NCBI GenBank assembly: GCA_009869945.1 | Contig: WIXG01000133.1 | Span: 122,673 to 186,672, forward strand | DNA: 64,000 nt | From: Mesaphorura yosii | Taxonomy: Eukaryota > Arthropoda > Collembola > Poduromorpha > Tullbergiidae | Direction of reading: 5' to 3' | Shown here: piece by piece, positions 46,927 to 59,600 of the stretch | Layout: the number at the start of each line of letters is the position of its first letter | Numbering within the stretch: position 1 is the first letter of the stretch | Notes under the pieces: model-generated | Told to the model about the DNA's origin: nothing | The model's database searches: none | Seen by the model: the letters and a program-made list of their open reading frames with translations, nothing else | Position numbers and translations under genes: made by a program

Positions 46927-47566
46927 TTAACTGCTTAGGATGTTGGGGAAGTAGGTGGTTGTTGATGTGTAGTCCTTCCGTGGGCCAATGACATTGTACA
47001 CGATGTCCATCCGCCTCAGCCGAGTCCCGTTCTGGTCAAACTGGAACAAGTAATCTGACTTGTAGTTGTCCTCTCCACATAGATGATCCGAGTTGGCCCT
47101 CCAGCCCGACAACTTCTCGAACTCAACGGGCATCTCTTCATCCGACGAAGTTGGGAGAAAGCGGAGTCTGTTGAAGAGGTTGGCACGGACTCCGCTGTCT
47201 TCAAAGTACACACAGAGTTGGTCATCAGACAAGTTGTGCGACCACACGTACTTGTTTCGCACTTCGAAGTTTTGATGCTTGCTCTCCGCCAACGCCATCG
47301 CGCCCAGCTCGGAGTAGAGGTAGTCACTCTGAAGCTCGTCGCGTGAAGAGGGGATGCGGGAGAATGTGGCGGTCCCGTCCACCTGACCGGACGGAGAACC
47401 CTCGAGCCGACTCGTGATTTGGCGTTGGAATGTCCAGCTTCCTAAATGTATCCACGCTGACTTTTTTTACTCGATTCCACTCTTTTTTCCGCTTGTTCTG
47501 TTACTTATCTTTGAATGACTTACCTTCGAGAGAGCGAAACAACGCAGAAAGAATGAAGGGAGACAT
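46927..47566 (-). CDS. DUF6314 family protein
   Basis: Two exons, minus strand: 47566-47524 and 47441-46927, phase 1 junction; 185 residues. The protein is essentially one domain. It starts with ALFRSLEGSWTFQRQITSRL and a GTATFSR strand, continues with SELGAMAL and VRNKYVW, and ends with the hallmark blocks HLCGEDNYKSDYLFQF and NVIGPRKDYTSTTTYF. Bacterial DUF6314 proteins have the same order: a beta-barrel-like fold with LxGxWxLxR, HLCGEDxY and V(T/I)GPRKxxxxxxxY. Function is unknown in any organism as far as I recall. The gene has a normal intron and a normal arthropod setting, so it is not a contaminant. I recognise the family from memory of these motifs, not from a search. Confidence 0.8.
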
Positions 47567-48547
47567 TTTTCTGGATAAGCTATTATTCACTTAAAATTTC
47601 ACTCGGACGGGGACTTAATTCCGCCTCTTGCCGTAACTGCTAGTAATTTCTTTAGAAATGAAGCCAATGAAATGACGAAAACTGGTATTACCATTCCCAT
47701 TCACATGAATAGGCGTCCAGTACAGGACTAATTTGCTAAAAGTTCAGCGGTTTATTCACAGCTAAGAACACGTTCGTCCACCACATTTGTGGAACTGTGG
47801 AAGATGTTCAGTGTTTGAATGAGTGAGAGCCAGTCAACCTGCACGCACGTGAACGCGAACACACAGCATATGTCCTTGAAGACGCCGAAATGCTCCTTTA
47901 CTTTGTTCTCAGTACTGACTCAGTTCATCGTCTTTCGCAGTGTCATGTTGATTTTATTCCTGGTCAATGATGATGGCATGCACACAAAACAACGATTTTC
48001 TCAACTGGCCAGTCGTCGCCACATGACAAAACGACTCAAGCATTCAAATACATATACAAACACTAACTTACACCAATCTGAGATAGCCAACGCAGCGAAA
48101 AGTTGCACTCTCGCCTTATAAATTCAAACGAGGCCAAGGTCTTTGGCTTTGGTCGTCCAAGTACAAGACTAGCTTTCAGTAGCAAAACCTTTGCTAACAG
48201 TAACGCCAAAATATGACTTGAGAGCATTGTATGTACAAAATAAAAACCCAACTTTGCAGTCTTCGGATGAAGTCCATTACGATTACGATCAGCTCTTTCG
48301 TATCTAATCTGACAGACTAGTGTGTGCTAGGGAGAAGTGGTACGCGTCAATTAAACTGAGATCGCCTTACATTTAGGAATAGGAATGCGGAACTGCCTCT
48401 GCCATTAACTAATCAAAACCGAAATGTCGGATACTCTGATAATGAAAATTCATTCCACAAATATAAAATAAGGATATAAAAATAGTCAATGTGATTCTGA
48501 AATGAGGAAACACTAAAACTACAAAAAGAAGCGAGTTCGTCGAATAA
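47567..48547. other. Intergenic region, no gene seen
   Basis: Nearly 1 kb of AT-rich sequence between two minus-strand genes. Short open frames only. Confidence 0.55.
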
Positions 48548-50404
48548 CTAGTTGGGAAGTTTGGGAGAAATCCGCCCATTTCCATTGGTCGCATTTGAGG
48601 TGACATCGATGAAGGAGTCCTGCAGGAAGCCAGCGGTGAATGAGAGAAGGCGGTTCAGGGCCCGGAACTTCTTCATGTCCTTGAGGGTCCGCAATTCTTC
48701 GCGGATGTGCAGCATCTGATGCAAAAGTAACCAAGAATTAAATTTAAAATACTGACGAATTAGACACTGGCCTTCACTATCATCACTATTCGCTGGTCGA
48801 ACTCACGTCTCTGTTGCTGTAATTGTCCTGGATGTGTCGAACAATCAGTCCTTTTATATTGTCCTCGTTTGGAGAAATGTTGTCCCCCTCCTTCGTAGAC
48901 TCGTCACGAAAGTACTACACAAGTGCAAATTGTGTCGGCATAATTAGGGATTAGAGAAGAAGATTAATTAAGGAGCGGCTGGACTTACGAAGTTCCTTTT
49001 GCGAGACCGAGCCATGCTGGAGGTGCTCACCACTTCCGATTGATTGTTTTTCAAACCAGTGCCAGGAGTGGTGCTTGTGGGCACTCTCCCCGTGGCACCA
49101 GAACCAGAAGCGGCCAAAGAACGCATTCCCGTGGGCAAGAGCGGAGAGAGCGAGCCGCTGTTCCGCCTTGGCTTCTGGTTTCCTGTGATGGTCACCGACA
49201 TGGAATCGTTGAGTCCTAGCAGCATATCTCCGTCCTCATCCGCAATGGAGTGACTCGGCGGGTTAAAGAGTTCATTGTCATCCATGAAGCCATCCTCCGC
49301 GTCTTCGCCCTCGCTGTCATCTTCAAACGGGTTCGTCAAGTTGATGTCGACCATGCTCATGGGATTCGGATTGTTGAACCATGTGTCAGTGGTCGAGCTG
49401 TTGTTAGCGTCGTCGGAGTAGTAGTCCGTGCGTCCGTTCATCATCAGTCCACTCCTGCCCTCGCACTCTTCACTGAAGCGTGCGGGGGGCTGTCGAGCCC
49501 GCCCTGAGGATCTCTTTCCATGCAACTGGGCCGACGCAGCAGCTGTTTCGCCTGCTTGCTTCAGTTGCTTCCGCAATTTTGCTAAAAAGTTGTTGATGTG
49601 ATAATTTTGCAGCAACGGAATTCCAGACCTTTTGAGCTCTTCTTGAACCTGACTGGGCTTAATGTGTGGGTCCATCGTGAATAAGCGATTTATGATTGCT
49701 GCAGTTTCATCAGAGAGACCGCGACGACGACCTGTCCCTGGCTTCTTTGCATTTAACGCTATAAAGCGCAAATTCTGACTCCTCCTAGCGTCTGTCCCAC
49801 TTCCATTCATGCTCGCTCCTTCGGCTTGGAAGAGCTTGGTGTCTCCCAGTAGGGATGACTGCAGGCAACTTGTGGAGGACGCACCAGTCGAAGCCAGACC
49901 GATTTCTTCATTGACGGCCGCCGTCCCATTGCTGGATTCAGGAGCCCCGTCGCGAGGAGTTGGTTCGTGGTAGTGTGGTCTGTCGCTCTGGTACATGTCA
50001 ATTTGATTGGTCTTGCTGTCGTAGTGAAGTAGAGACATGACCTTGCAAAGTGAGTTCTCCTTGCAAATGTAGTAGCATTTGAGTCCCCCGCTGGTCTTAT
50101 TGTTGCAACCTTTCCTCCAGTTGTATCCTTCAAACGACTGAATAAAAGTCTGTGCCTCGACCTCTTCGGCGAATGTTCGGACTCTTTTCCAATTCAGAGG
50201 CAAACGTGTACGTTTGGTGACTGTCTTTTTATGCTCTCCAGGACCAAATTTGGCTTTTCTAGGGCTAATGACGTACGAGGCATACGCATTCTGGTTACGC
50301 CGCTCAGGACTCTGTCCTCCGTTGTCGCCTGATTCAGACGACCCTCTGTCTGCACTGAACACTCCTAGCAGCTCTGAAGTGAGATCCAAGTGCGGAGCTT
50401 CCAT
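48548..50404 (-). CDS. Probable transcription factor with WRKY/GCM-type zinc finger
   Basis: Three exons, minus strand: 50404-48989, 48914-48807, 48715-48548; 563 residues. Residues 72-146 form a WRKY-GCM1/FLYWCH-superfamily zinc finger: LNWKRVRTFAEEVEAQ, YNWRKGCNN at 94-102, then YYIC (C114), C120, H144 and H146. The spacing C-x5-C-x23-H-x-H and the WRKG motif are those of plant WRKY domains. A second conserved-looking block at about 224-282 (GRRRGLSDETAAIINRLF, DPHIKPSQVQEEL, NNFLAKLRKQL) looks helical and may be a second DNA-contacting module. A long acidic/Ser-rich low-complexity region follows. The C-terminus has a short helix-rich segment (MLHIREELRTLKDMKKFRAL). Nuclear DNA-binding is inferred. 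An origin from a domesticated Mutator-like transposase is possible, since those share the fold. A 5' UTR intron is likely between 50405 and 50640. Confidence 0.75.
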
Positions 50405-52647
50405 GTAAATCTACCACAAGGAGAGAGAAATGTAATAAAATGATGCAAAGGTCAATGCAATAAAAGCCTAAAAGAATTTCAGCAACATTCTTAGATCTTA
50501 CCTTCAACCTTCAGGTAGATGAGAGTCGGAAAAAAATCCCACCACAGATTAAGTTAACTTCGATCGTTTCCTCTCTTGCTTGCTACGCTTCGCTTTCTTC
50601 AGGAACAATCTGAAATAATAAAGTCGAATGAGCAACCGAAGAAAATGGCATTATCTACTCCTCATTTAATCTCAATATAATTAGTACAACTAAACAGTGA
50701 ACAGTGAACGGCCGAGTATCGAAACTGGGTTGATTAAATAAAGCTTCGATAAATGGCCAAATAAGCACAGGTTGGTTACTGAAAACTGTAATATTTGGGC
50801 AATAGTGACTAATATATTAATTTACCTCGAATCCGCGAGTGGCCTTGAAAAACTGCAAAACACTCCATCACTTATCTTCCAACCAGTTTGTTCGTGCCTG
50901 AACTGCTGATACGAACGAATAAATCAAAAATCCTCACAGTAAACACCGAAGGCAATAACAAACTTCCACTTTTTGCCCTCCTAAGCGTTACATTCGCAAA
51001 CACTAGTTAAACAGCAGGACTTAAATAATAATATTCGCGTGTTTAATAATCGTCTGGGCTTACTGCGTCGTGTTTTTATTTATAATACTATTGTCGTATA
51101 CCTTTAATAAATTAAATATGTATTGCCCTGCTTGTCTGCATACGTGTGTACTGACGTATTGTGGGAACAGGATGGTAAACCCTACCTACTCTATCGATAA
51201 TAAATGCGAATTGAAATACTAACTGGATAGTGACTATTCGATTTGCGCCGTGGTTAATTAGTAGTTAAGTGAGCTGTGCCGTGTAAATTGAATTTGATTG
51301 TTAACGGAATGTTCTAGCGGTAGGATTTGGACTCGCAATGCTAAGCCCAGATATGAAATACTCTTATGTCGATTCGATACTAAAATAGAATGGAATATTT
51401 CATATTTCAGGCACCACCACTTGACAGAATTTTAGTTGATGAAAGTGTTTGTGTACTTGTCTATTTTGTACATGCGTATGAACGTACTCAATTATTTCTG
51501 CTTTCGCAGATCAAGCTAAGAGATCCCGAATCGATGTTCTCGGACGAGTGAATAAATATACAACTTTTATATAACCTCAAAATGAGCAAGAAATTTCAGC
51601 ACTGCGCTGGCAATTTCGTTACACGACAATTAATTTTGTTCTGAGCAATCTAGTATGGAGTTTGGCATTGCATTTCGACTTATTAAAACCGTCTCTTGGA
51701 TGTGCAGGTTGCTCCAGCCAGTTCGTCCAACCCTGGGCTTGGCGGATTGAATAACCTAACTGAACTTGGTACAATCATTTGTTTCCACTTGAGTAATGAG
51801 TTCTGGATGTCACGGATGCGTTATTTTCACAGTCAGCTTGTATGCGACCCTCTTTGGTGTCGCAAAGTTAAAAGGCTGCGTAGGACTTTATCTAAATTGG
51901 AAGGATTGCGGTCAAACACTGTCGATTGGAATCCATAATAAGTAAATAAACATAGGACTTGAGCCCAGTGCTAGGCTATTAACTATTACAATTAATTATT
52001 GAGCCTTGTCTTATGAATTCAAATTGTTGGATGTGTCGATTGCGTCCTGTCTGTAAAGTAACGGGAGTCACGGAGTCACGACACAGTCTTGCTATCTGCA
52101 TTTTCCACGTGCTCCCTCACTTGAACCACGAGAGCAGCTGGCCAGCAACTAACCGGCTACTCGAGCCTGAGGAGGGGAAAGGTCATAAAGAGGTGGAACC
52201 CCAATAGATTACGCAGTTGTCGTCTCGTGACGAAAGAATTCGGTCTGAACTCATTACTGATTCATTTTCATGTGTGATATATGACTCAAGTTGGATTAGG
52301 CCTTCGGCTTTCGGCTTTAGTCTTTCGTCTAGGAACTTTTAATCATTTCATGTTTATTTTTACATGATCGCGAACCCAATGGTACACACTGCACAGCACA
52401 GCCAAGAAGTCCACCACATTTTTGCTTGACGCTCATTAGCCCTGATCTGCAAAGGATTAAGACTGTAATAGCTTGAACATACGCACAAATCATTGAAAAT
52501 AATCCTGTGGATCGGCCAGCGTCACTGCCTCAGCCTCATCTACTCAGCTACAGAAGCGTTAGCTTCTAACTCACACTCTTTCTTTCATAGTCTTTCTAAG
52601 GTGGAGAAAGCCCCTGTTTCCGGATCAAGAGCCTCGTACAGTTTGAA
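50405..52647. other. Region between divergent WRKY-like and dehydrogenase genes
   Basis: About 2.2 kb. The first 300 bp probably contain 5' UTR exons of the WRKY-like gene (splice-like signals on the minus strand near 50500-50610). The remainder is AT-rich with no recognised exon. No TATA/initiator pair was found for either gene. Confidence 0.5.
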
Positions 52648-53891
52648 ATGGAATCCGAGTTCAAGCTGTTGAATGCGGCTGAGGTAGCGGCTCCCTTCAA
52701 GTAAGTAAAATGCGTCAATTATCTAACGATTGAGTGAGGAAGTCAGTGTCCGAAGTGTATTTTCTGACGCAGAGCTGAGCTGATTGCCACGATCAAGCAG
52801 CAGCGGATTCTGACTAAGCTGGTTGGTTTCCTGGCAAACAAGGACCCCTCCGCTAAGGAGTACGCGGACTGGACTGCGCGCAGTTGTAAACAAATTGGCA
52901 TCGAGTTTGAGCTTCGAGAGGTCTTCCGCGAACACTTGGAGGACGAGATCATTGCTGCCAACAATGACTCGACTGTCAACGGCATCATCATTTACTATCC
53001 CGTTTTTGGGGGAGGCCATGATCAGTACATCCAGAACTGCGTCAGCCCCTACAAGGACGTGGAGGGTCTCTGTCACACGTTCCGCTACTCCATGTACCAC
53101 AATATTCGCGTGATCAACAAGGAGAAGACTTTGGTAAACTTAATGTGGAACTCTATTGATATTGTCTAAATAATAATTTATTAATTTACACTCTACAGAA
53201 GTGCATCATTCCCTGCACTCCACTGGCCATTGTCAAGGTATATTACTCAAAAATGCAAAACACTAAAAATCTGCCTCAGTATTTAATGAACGCTGTCCGC
53301 TCATCCTTGCTAGATCCTAGAGTACTGCAAGCTGTATGACAGTGACATTCCGTACGGAAACCAGCTGCACGGAAGGACGGTCACAATTATCAATCGAAGC
53401 GAGGTGGTAGGTCGACCCTTGGCTGCTCTGCTGGCTAACGACGGCGCCAAGGTATACTCTGTCGACCTGCACGAGGTTCTCGTCTTCAGTCGCGGGACCG
53501 ACCTCAGCAAACATGTCGTAAGCTCGTCATTTCACTGATCCTGACTAGCGTATTAATTAAGTGAGAAATCATTTCGATTAATCTACCCGTCGACCTATTC
53601 GACTGCAAGGTAGCCGACACGAGCGAGAAGTTGGAGGATTTTCTGCCAATTTCTGATGTGGTGGTGACCGGCGTCCCAAGCCAGAGTTACAAAGTGCCCA
53701 TGGAGCTGCTGAAGCCCGGAGTGGTGGCCATCAACTTTGCCAGCGAGAAGAACTTTGACGAGGAGGCGATCAAGAACGTGGCTTCGGTGTACGTGGGCAG
53801 GATAGGACAGGTGACAGTAGCCATGCTCCAGCGAAATCTGCTAAGACTTAGAAAGCACCAGCTGAAGGTGAAATCCACCCACGAGTCATAA
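52648..53891 (+). CDS. MTD1: NAD-dependent methylenetetrahydrofolate dehydrogenase, yeast MTD1 type
   Basis: Five exons: 52648-52700, 52773-53133, 53199-53237, 53314-53517, 53610-53891; 312 residues (yeast Mtd1 320). It oxidises 5,10-methylene-THF to methenyl-THF in cytosolic one-carbon metabolism. The match to yeast Mtd1 runs the whole length: VGFLANKDPSAKEYADWT, GIIIYYPVFGGGHDQYIQ, KDVEGLCH, IIPCTPLAIVKILEYCKLYD, the NAD loop NRSEVVGRPLAALLANDGA, VVVTGVPSQSYKVP, INFASEKNF and QVTVAMLQRNLLRL. The Lys of bifunctional FolD/MTHFD enzymes (YxxxK) is Thr52 after Tyr48, as in yeast Mtd1, so cyclohydrolase activity should be absent. It is clearly not the MTHFD1/MTHFD2 type usual in animals. The introns are normal, so it is a resident gene. 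A poly(A) signal lies near 54073. Confidence 0.92.
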
Positions 53892-56658
53892 TTTGTGCAA
53901 GATTTTCTGCAGGTTAGATAACTTGGTCAACGAGTTTAGCAACTTAAGCTGTTAGAACTTACCAGTTCAAAAATTCAACTGAGAATCGGGAAATTTTAGT
54001 TACAACGGCATCTACTTAACATCGGATCTACGACAGTTTACCGAGGCCCGAATACCGTGATGCCAATTTGATAATAAACTGTGTTCTGCAATAATGTTGC
54101 CCGTGATAGATTCTCGGTGGCAATCCCAATAGCCTGATAATTTGTCATAATCGGGTCGCGATAACGTCAATGTGCAGTACGCTTAACATCAGTTATTCAG
54201 TCATATCATCAATGCCCATTGCATGCCTACTGCAGCAAAATTGCATGCATAAAAGGCTAGACTTTACTTTAAGGTCTTCTCCGAAAATACCTGAAACCAG
54301 TGTTTCTAACATAATTACATAATTCGACCAGGCTGAATCCGAATCCGGTGGAATTTTTGTGCGGAAGCGCTTCCAAATTCCCAATCACCTATCACACCTG
54401 CTTTCAGCAAGTAGGATAAGAGTTTCTGCAGTTTCGGCAATTTGTGAAACAAACTGTGTCTGTCGTCGCAAGAAGAGGACGTGTGACGCATGAAGTGACT
54501 CGGCTCTAATTATTTTGCTAACTCAATTTTGTTACGTTTGTTTCAACTATCTGCGAGTCTTGCAAGAAGGAACATAGTGGGGTGCGGAATGCATCTGAAC
54601 GCAAAATTACGATTGGAAATTCGAAACTGATACAAAAAGTAGCGGTGAGAAGGAACTGGACCTTCTACAAAGGACTGCTATGCAATTTTGTTACATGAAT
54701 AGCTGGATGCTTGAAGAGCCTGAGTCGAGGCATTTCTTCCTCATTGTCCTATTCCCATCTCCTTCGCTCGCTTCACTTTTCCCCTTTCCATTGTTCCTTT
54801 CTCAAATATCTTGAGAGTCTCGAGACGATGCCTCCTCATTTATTACCTTGTCAGGGAGACAGAAACTTGTGTCCAAAAGGAAATTTATGTGCTTTACCAC
54901 AGCCTGACAATGCCCCAGAGCGAAAAGCGTTAAATACAATCAATGATTCCTGCTGCCTTACCTCGTCCGACTAAATAATTCATCAACTGACAAGCGTCGT
55001 AATTGCGGCGTACGCGTACGTAAGGCGTCTGATCGATGATACGGCTTAGTCGGCCGTAATTTGGAGAAAAATTCCTGCTGATGGATCTCCGTTCGGCTCT
55101 CGCGCTACAATAAGTCTGGGGAACGTGTGGACGTGAAGAATTCACCGAAGGATGAAATGAGATGCAAATTCATGTGATTAAAGCACAAACAGACTGGTCC
55201 ATCCGAACGAGAAGAGTCTCAACTCTGTTTCATAACGCGCTTTTAATGAAGGGAGTGAGTGTGGGGAGATCTCTTGGCCGGATTCACTGCATGCAGACAT
55301 GGGAAAGTGATGAAGCACAAATTTCGTAATTACACACTGTAGAAGAGGACCGGAGGATTGCAGGCAAATGAGGCGAGACAGCACAAATGAACAACGAGAA
55401 TTAGGCTATGAAGCTGGTGATTCAGCTCTGTAATAATAAGTGTCAGACCAGGAATGCTAATTGCTGGCTGTCAGCCATATTTTCATTGTCAAAAGCACTA
55501 TCCTAGCACGTTTGCCCATGAAAACACACACAGGGTGTCCTCCAAAGCCTAGTGGAAGCTGGTTCATGACCTACCCGGGAGTCAATCGCCGAAGAACCTG
55601 CGCAAGAATGCGCTTATCCTTCGTTTCTACGCCTGCAACAAGGTGGCAAAAGTAATTGAAAGTAATTGAGCATTGAACAGGGAACTAATAAAATGAGGAG
55701 TCGTTGGGTTGAAACCGAATAGTTAATAATTCTCATACAAATTCAATGAGAATAACTTTATTAAAACGTCTGTTGGCTTCCCAAACATGGCTTTCCTTAT
55801 TGAACAACGCGCAGGACGTGCAGTGTATTCTGGTCGTCCTTAATCGTAAAATGGAGCGTGAAATCTCAACAATGGCACCTTGCTTGGTTCTTCGATACGC
55901 ATTCTCTTTCTGCGTTCTCCAAAACTATTGCCTAACCGAACACACGATCGAGTGAACCTTTTCATTTGAAATTCCACAACCCGATTCTTTCCTCTTCAGG
56001 TTCTCGATCTTCGTGCAAGCACGGTGCACAGTGCGCGGGTTGGACGATGAAGGCTCACGTCTGACTGCAGGCACTTTTTTCTCTTTCTTGCTCAGCATAA
56101 CGAGCATGTAATGCGTTGCTCGTAAGACATTCCGCATCTGGCCCCTCACCAAGCAGGACAATTCTCCTTTTAGCCAGCACTCTGTAATTGCAGTATGAAA
56201 AATCTGTACAGTGTCATTGCGGGAGAACATTAAGTAGTAAACGAGGAGAATTATCAATTAATAACACTACTAGACTTCCTATCGACTGAACCGACTAAAC
56301 TCATTTCTGTGGACTTATTAGCAAGTGGTGCTGGACTGAAGAAGCTCAACAAGTTGAAGAACTGTGAGTGAGAAGCTCAGCACTAGCCTACAAGAAGGCT
56401 CTCAACGGGGTACAAGAGGCACCGAGGGGACCGACATGTCCGTCGGAATTCAACTTCGGTTGTAACTTTTATCAAACTTCATAGTTTAACCTTCGGACTC
56501 TGCAACTGTGTCTATTCCCTATCCAACTCTCATTGTAAGCGGAAATCGTAAGCAGTATTTCGAATTTGACCAAGTTAAGCGTGATTTCTTTTGTCCAGAG
56601 CTCAGTGCAGTGGAAGTCTAACCCACATTCAGCTCATCCACTTGACTCTGGTTGGTTC
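53892..56658. other. Intergenic region upstream of fringe
   Basis: About 2.8 kb without a recognised gene. It contains the 3' UTR of the dehydrogenase (AATAAA near 54073). A possible fringe 5' UTR exon at about 56330-56370 has a GTGAGT donor and a CCAG acceptor near 56600. Short open frames on both strands have no family resemblance. Confidence 0.5.
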
Positions 56659-59600
56659 ATGATGAAGATTCTGTCCAGCAAGAGCTTTAGCAAGTACCAC
56701 TCCCCTGGCGTATCGCACAAACTATTTGGCCTCGTGTTCACTTCGTCAAACAACAATCACTTGCCCACAACAATCTGTGTTAATAATGCCCGGTCCAGGA
56801 ACCTCCGTCTACTAACGCTCTTCCAGTTTTTACTCCTCAGTGTGCTAATTTGCACTATACTTGTGTACACGACTCTGAACGGCAGGACGGGCGTCCGGCA
56901 AAGGGCAGAGTATTTGAGACTCTCCCATGATGCCGGTGACAGATCGGAGTTCGTTGTTGTTGATCTGGATGCTGCTGCAGAAGCAGACGGTCCGCAAGCT
57001 AGTGCCAGCAATGCTAAGGTATCTGAGACAATAAGTGCCAATATTAAGAGGATTCTCCATCATCACACACATAGTCGCAAGCAAACAAGTGCCAAAACTG
57101 GTGCAAGTGCAGACAATCATTCTCAAAGCGCTGACAAAAATGACACAAGTAATCGCAACACCGCCGAGGTATTTTACGACTACGGCGGCTCGACGCCAAA
57201 TCAAGAACAACTGGACAATGTGTTTCTTGGCGTCAAATCGACTAAGAGATTTCACTCGACGCGGCTGGAGCCGATCCTGAAGACTTGGTTCACGCTCGCC
57301 AAGAACCAGGTACTACTAAGCTTCTGTAGCTAAGCACTCCACAAATTCCTTGAAGACAGGCATCAAAATGCGACGTTAGAAACGTTTGTTGCTTTTGATC
57401 TGGTGTGCCAGAGATAAACAGAAGAGCAGACAAATTGTGAAATCTGATCCTGCCTAAGTTCGTTTTCGTTTATTTTCTGGAGTTGCGTCGACCCTCACCC
57501 TTGTCCTTCAAGTTCCTCTCCCTACCGATTTACGGTCACAGGTTTCTAGCACTATTCGATTTGTAAACACGACAAGTGCAAAGAGAAAAGGCCAAGTGTA
57601 TTATGCGGTGGCTGCGTGTTCGAGTTGTTCCTTGAAAGATTTGGGTCGTGAAAATATGAAAAGAACCAAACACAAATCTCCTTCCTAAAAGGGAAGGTTT
57701 CACATTTCACTTGTTAGATTAGGTTATTATAATTGCTTGCAATTATAATGGTTTTGCCATGTCCGGACATCCGTCAATCTGGGTCCGCGTTATCTCAGGA
57801 ACTGTTGATAAGATTCGATAAAAAATTTCAGGGTATATTTTCGGGGTCAAAAGTAAGGTCGGGATTGTTTTTCAGCCCCGATCCCTCGACTCCCGACAGA
57901 GCCATGGGGTAAAGTGCCGGTGGCGAGGGTCGACAAAGGGTTCACAGAGGGGACGAATGACATGAAGCTAAATGCAGCGGGTGTTAAGCGACGGGTGGTG
58001 TTGAGACTGTCGCGAGCCGTTTCGTTCTAAATGTCATTCATTCATGACTGTGCAACGTGTCATGCGCGCACATGCATGCAATATACCCGAGTCGCAAGTG
58101 TCTCTTGTCGCTCAAGTCACAGGTCGCATAAATCGTTCTAGTTCGCAACAATCTTACTTAAGATTAAGATTTCGTCTCTAGTTGCAAACAGCAAGCAATT
58201 ATCATTACATCGGTTCTTAAAACATTTATTTGAGCTGCAAATTTCTTCGAAAGTTCAAGTATTCAGAAACACAAATACAGTCTGTTCTGTTCTTTCTTGT
58301 CCCGTAGTTCTGGCTCCCTTGACCGATGCATGCATCCTTCCCTATTATCTGGGCATCATGAAGGTCGGACTATATCCACATGAATTTGTGTTCGACTTGT
58401 GGGCATTGGACCTTGTAGTTTATCCGTAATTCATTTGTAATACATGCCAGACAATAACTCTCTAGCTTTTTGGAGTTGAAGTTGGCAAGTGCGTCGGGCG
58501 TCGGCCTGTGTTTTTGTTAAACACGAAATCAGTCCGAAGTGCTATATTTTGTTACGTTGGCAGTTCTCTCCTCGGCAGTCACTTCCGAAAGCAGGAGATT
58601 TTTTCCAGTTGTACTTTTTCGTGCAGGACTGCAGCCGCAGCAATCAGAGAATGCAATCTGTTTGGACGAGAGCGTAGATGCGTTGCACAACAGAGTTCGT
58701 TGAACGCAGCAACAGCATCCGCGCCACACACCACAAATCTTGCAGTGTACACTAGCACAAGCCAATTTTACCCTGCTGTTGCATTTAAAAAGCAGACAAG
58801 ATGATGTTGAAAGAAAGTAGTAATTACTTTGGTGTTCGCGTCTTAACATGGCGCCGTCTGCTGCTTTCGCTGGACTCGCATACCAACGAGATGTGCGTGT
58901 GGCCGAGGGATAAATGCATAGTACTGGAATGCACACGCACTGAAACCAAGCTTGCCGTGAAAGTCGGATCATATCGGTGTCCATACTGCTCGGACCGTCA
59001 TATAATTGAAAACACTGTTAATTTGCTACCACCGCATGGCGTGAAATTGTACTATTCGAGATCGACTCGCTTCATTTGAGCTTTGTTTGTTTGTCCTCTT
59101 GTTTCATTCATATACGCGGAACTCAGCATTTGTCAATCGCGCAAGACGCACGGAATAAGTTCAAATCATTAGCATGAAACCAAGTTGTCAATCCAATCCC
59201 AAATGACATTAAAAGCAACGAAACTTGAGTTACTTGAGACGTAGCTCCGGCGGCTGGTCGTGGAAATGAATGAGGGCGCTGTTTCTTGCGACGTTGGAAA
59301 CACTCGTCTTGTAACTCTTTATGTATTTAAGACGAACAAACAAAACAGTTGTATTGGTTTCAGTGAGAGCATAACGGCAAACAAATCAGAGGACTCCAAC
59401 GGCTTGTTGTCGTCGTCACACAGATAAAACTTTGACTTTTACAATCATCATAATCAAAAGAGAAGAATCATAATGGACGAGTGTCCTGACATAGAAAATG
59501 CGCTCCTCGTTAATCCATCGTGAAGAAAAGTTATTGAACTGGAGCTCTGGCAGCTCTTGTTTGGGTCGCTTTGCGCGTACTTCTACCACCTGAAAGGCAT

